The notes under the pieces were generated by a model, which worked only from the letters and a program-made list of their open reading frames with translations, did not search any database and was not told where the DNA came from. Positions 63,428 through 64,000 of a stretch of 64,000 bases of DNA are shown here, piece by piece. The translations under genes were made by a program, and so were the position numbers. Origin of the DNA: Mycolicibacterium parafortuitum (GTDB lineage: Bacteria; Actinomycetota; Actinomycetes; Mycobacteriales; Mycobacteriaceae); assembly GCF_010725485.1 (NCBI RefSeq), contig NZ_AP022598.1, positions 62,001-126,000 of the forward strand, given 5' to 3'. Position 1 is the first letter of the stretch; each line of letters opens with the position of its first letter.

Positions 63428-64000
63428 ATGTCCGGCCCGATCCAGACCATCTTGCGCCGGCTGCGCCGCGGCTCCCGCGATGTGGTCGAGAGCGCGGTGT
63501 CGCAGTTGTTCGACGCCGCGGTCAAGCCGCACGGCGGCGCCGAATCCGGTGAGTACCGGATCGAGGAGCTTGCGCGGCTGGCGGGCACAACGACCCGCAA
63601 CATCCGGGTGTACCGGGACCGCGGGCTGCTGCATCCGCCACTGCGGGTGGGGCGCATCGCGTTGTTCAACGACACGCATGTGACCCGGCTGCGGCTCATC
63701 ACGTCGATGCTCGACCGCGGCTACAACATCGCCCACGTCAAAGAGATGCTGACGGCGTGGGAGCAGGGCAAGGATCTGGGTGACATGCTCGGCCTGGAGT
63801 CCGCGATCGCGGGAAGCTGGGCCACCGAGAAACCGCAGCGGATGCTGATCTCCCAGGCGCGCAGGCTGATCGACGACCAGGCCGGCTTCGACCGGCTGGT
63901 CGGTCTCGGGATCATCCGGCTCGACCACGACCACGCCACCATCGTGCGGCCCACCCTGGTGGAGGCGTTCATCGAGATCCGGCAGTACGGCATGGCCCTC
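63428..64000 (+). CDS. MerR-family regulator, 3'-truncated by the window edge
   Basis: The frame starts at ATG 63428, two bases from the previous stop, and stays open for 191 codons to the window end. An N-terminal helix (GPIQTILRRLRRGSRD) precedes the MerR HTH (EYRIEELARLAGTTTRNIRVYRDRGLL, then FNDTHVTRLRLI and LDRGYNIAHVKEML). No metal-binding Cys is visible, so it likely senses an organic ligand or stress. It is probably co-transcribed with the preceding genes. Confidence 0.8.
   Translation, partial: MSGPIQTILRRLRRGSRDVVESAVSQLFDAAVKPHGGAESGEYRIEELARLAGTTTRNIRVYRDRGLLHPPLRVGRIALFNDTHVTRLRLITSMLDRGYNIAHVKEMLTAWEQGKDLGDMLGLESAIAGSWATEKPQRMLISQARRLIDDQAGFDRLVGLGIIRLDHDHATIVRPTLVEAFIEIRQYGMAL

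Overview
The window looks like chromosomal DNA from a mycobacterium, probably an environmental or fast-growing (Mycolicibacterium-type) species. It is GC-rich and densely coded. It carries a complete mce operon (yrbEA-yrbEB-mceA to mceF plus accessory genes), an MceG-type ATPase, many fatty-acid or sterol-type beta-oxidation genes, an imuA'/imuB mutasome pair behind a mycobacterial-type SOS box, and the acyl-CoA reductase / nucleoside hydrolase / imuB / imuA' gene order also found around Rv3391-Rv3395c of M. tuberculosis. No rRNA, tRNA or CRISPR array was seen.

Layout. (1) 1-10.4 kb is an accessory, mobile-element-rich stretch. It holds the 3' part of an IS21-family element (istA, frameshifted istB), a DEDDh exonuclease with BRCT and zinc-finger modules, a lipoprotein, a gene-poor gap with palindromes, a HicB-like protein, four small co-oriented genes, and a TniB/TniQ transposition remnant abutting a beheaded tannase. 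(2) 10.5-14.1 kb carries a TIM-barrel isomerase-type gene, an SDR of the type-2 hydroxyacyl-CoA dehydrogenase kind, and mceG with a coupled small gene. (3) 14.3-54 kb is a large lipid uptake and catabolism island. It encodes FadD, a CaiB-type CoA transferase/racemase, several SDRs, a DUF2236/MpaB-type oxygenase, a ferredoxin, two quinone-oxidoreductase-like enzymes, the mce operon with secreted accessory proteins, two tandem-TetR (Mce3R-type) regulators, a Baeyer-Villiger monooxygenase, an alpha/beta hydrolase, a nitroreductase, two acyl-CoA dehydrogenases, an aldehyde dehydrogenase, FadA and FadB, a CrtC-like protein, two APH-type phosphotransferases and an ABM-domain protein. (4) 54.2-64 kb has a tyrosine phosphatase, a decayed P450, two small XRE regulators, the acyl-CoA reductase, nucleoside hydrolase, ImuB, ImuA', a diiron protein, a BVMO-like fragment and a partial MerR regulator.

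How the genes fit together. The most striking signal is a repeated operator-like element in nearly every intergenic promoter region of part 3. One form is an inverted repeat (CCATAC-N5-GTATGG and variants). The other is asymmetric (CCATAC-N5-GTTCATACG and variants). At several genes the element lies over a promoter of the form TTGACA-N18-TATGGT placed only 6-7 bases before the start codon, which implies leaderless transcripts. Together with two tandem-TetR repressors resembling Mce3R, this suggests one regulon coordinating uptake of a hydrophobic substrate (Mce/MceG) with its oxidation, ring or ketone cleavage, CoA activation and beta-oxidation. The substrate is not determined by the sequence; a terpenoid, sterol fragment or branched ketone would fit.
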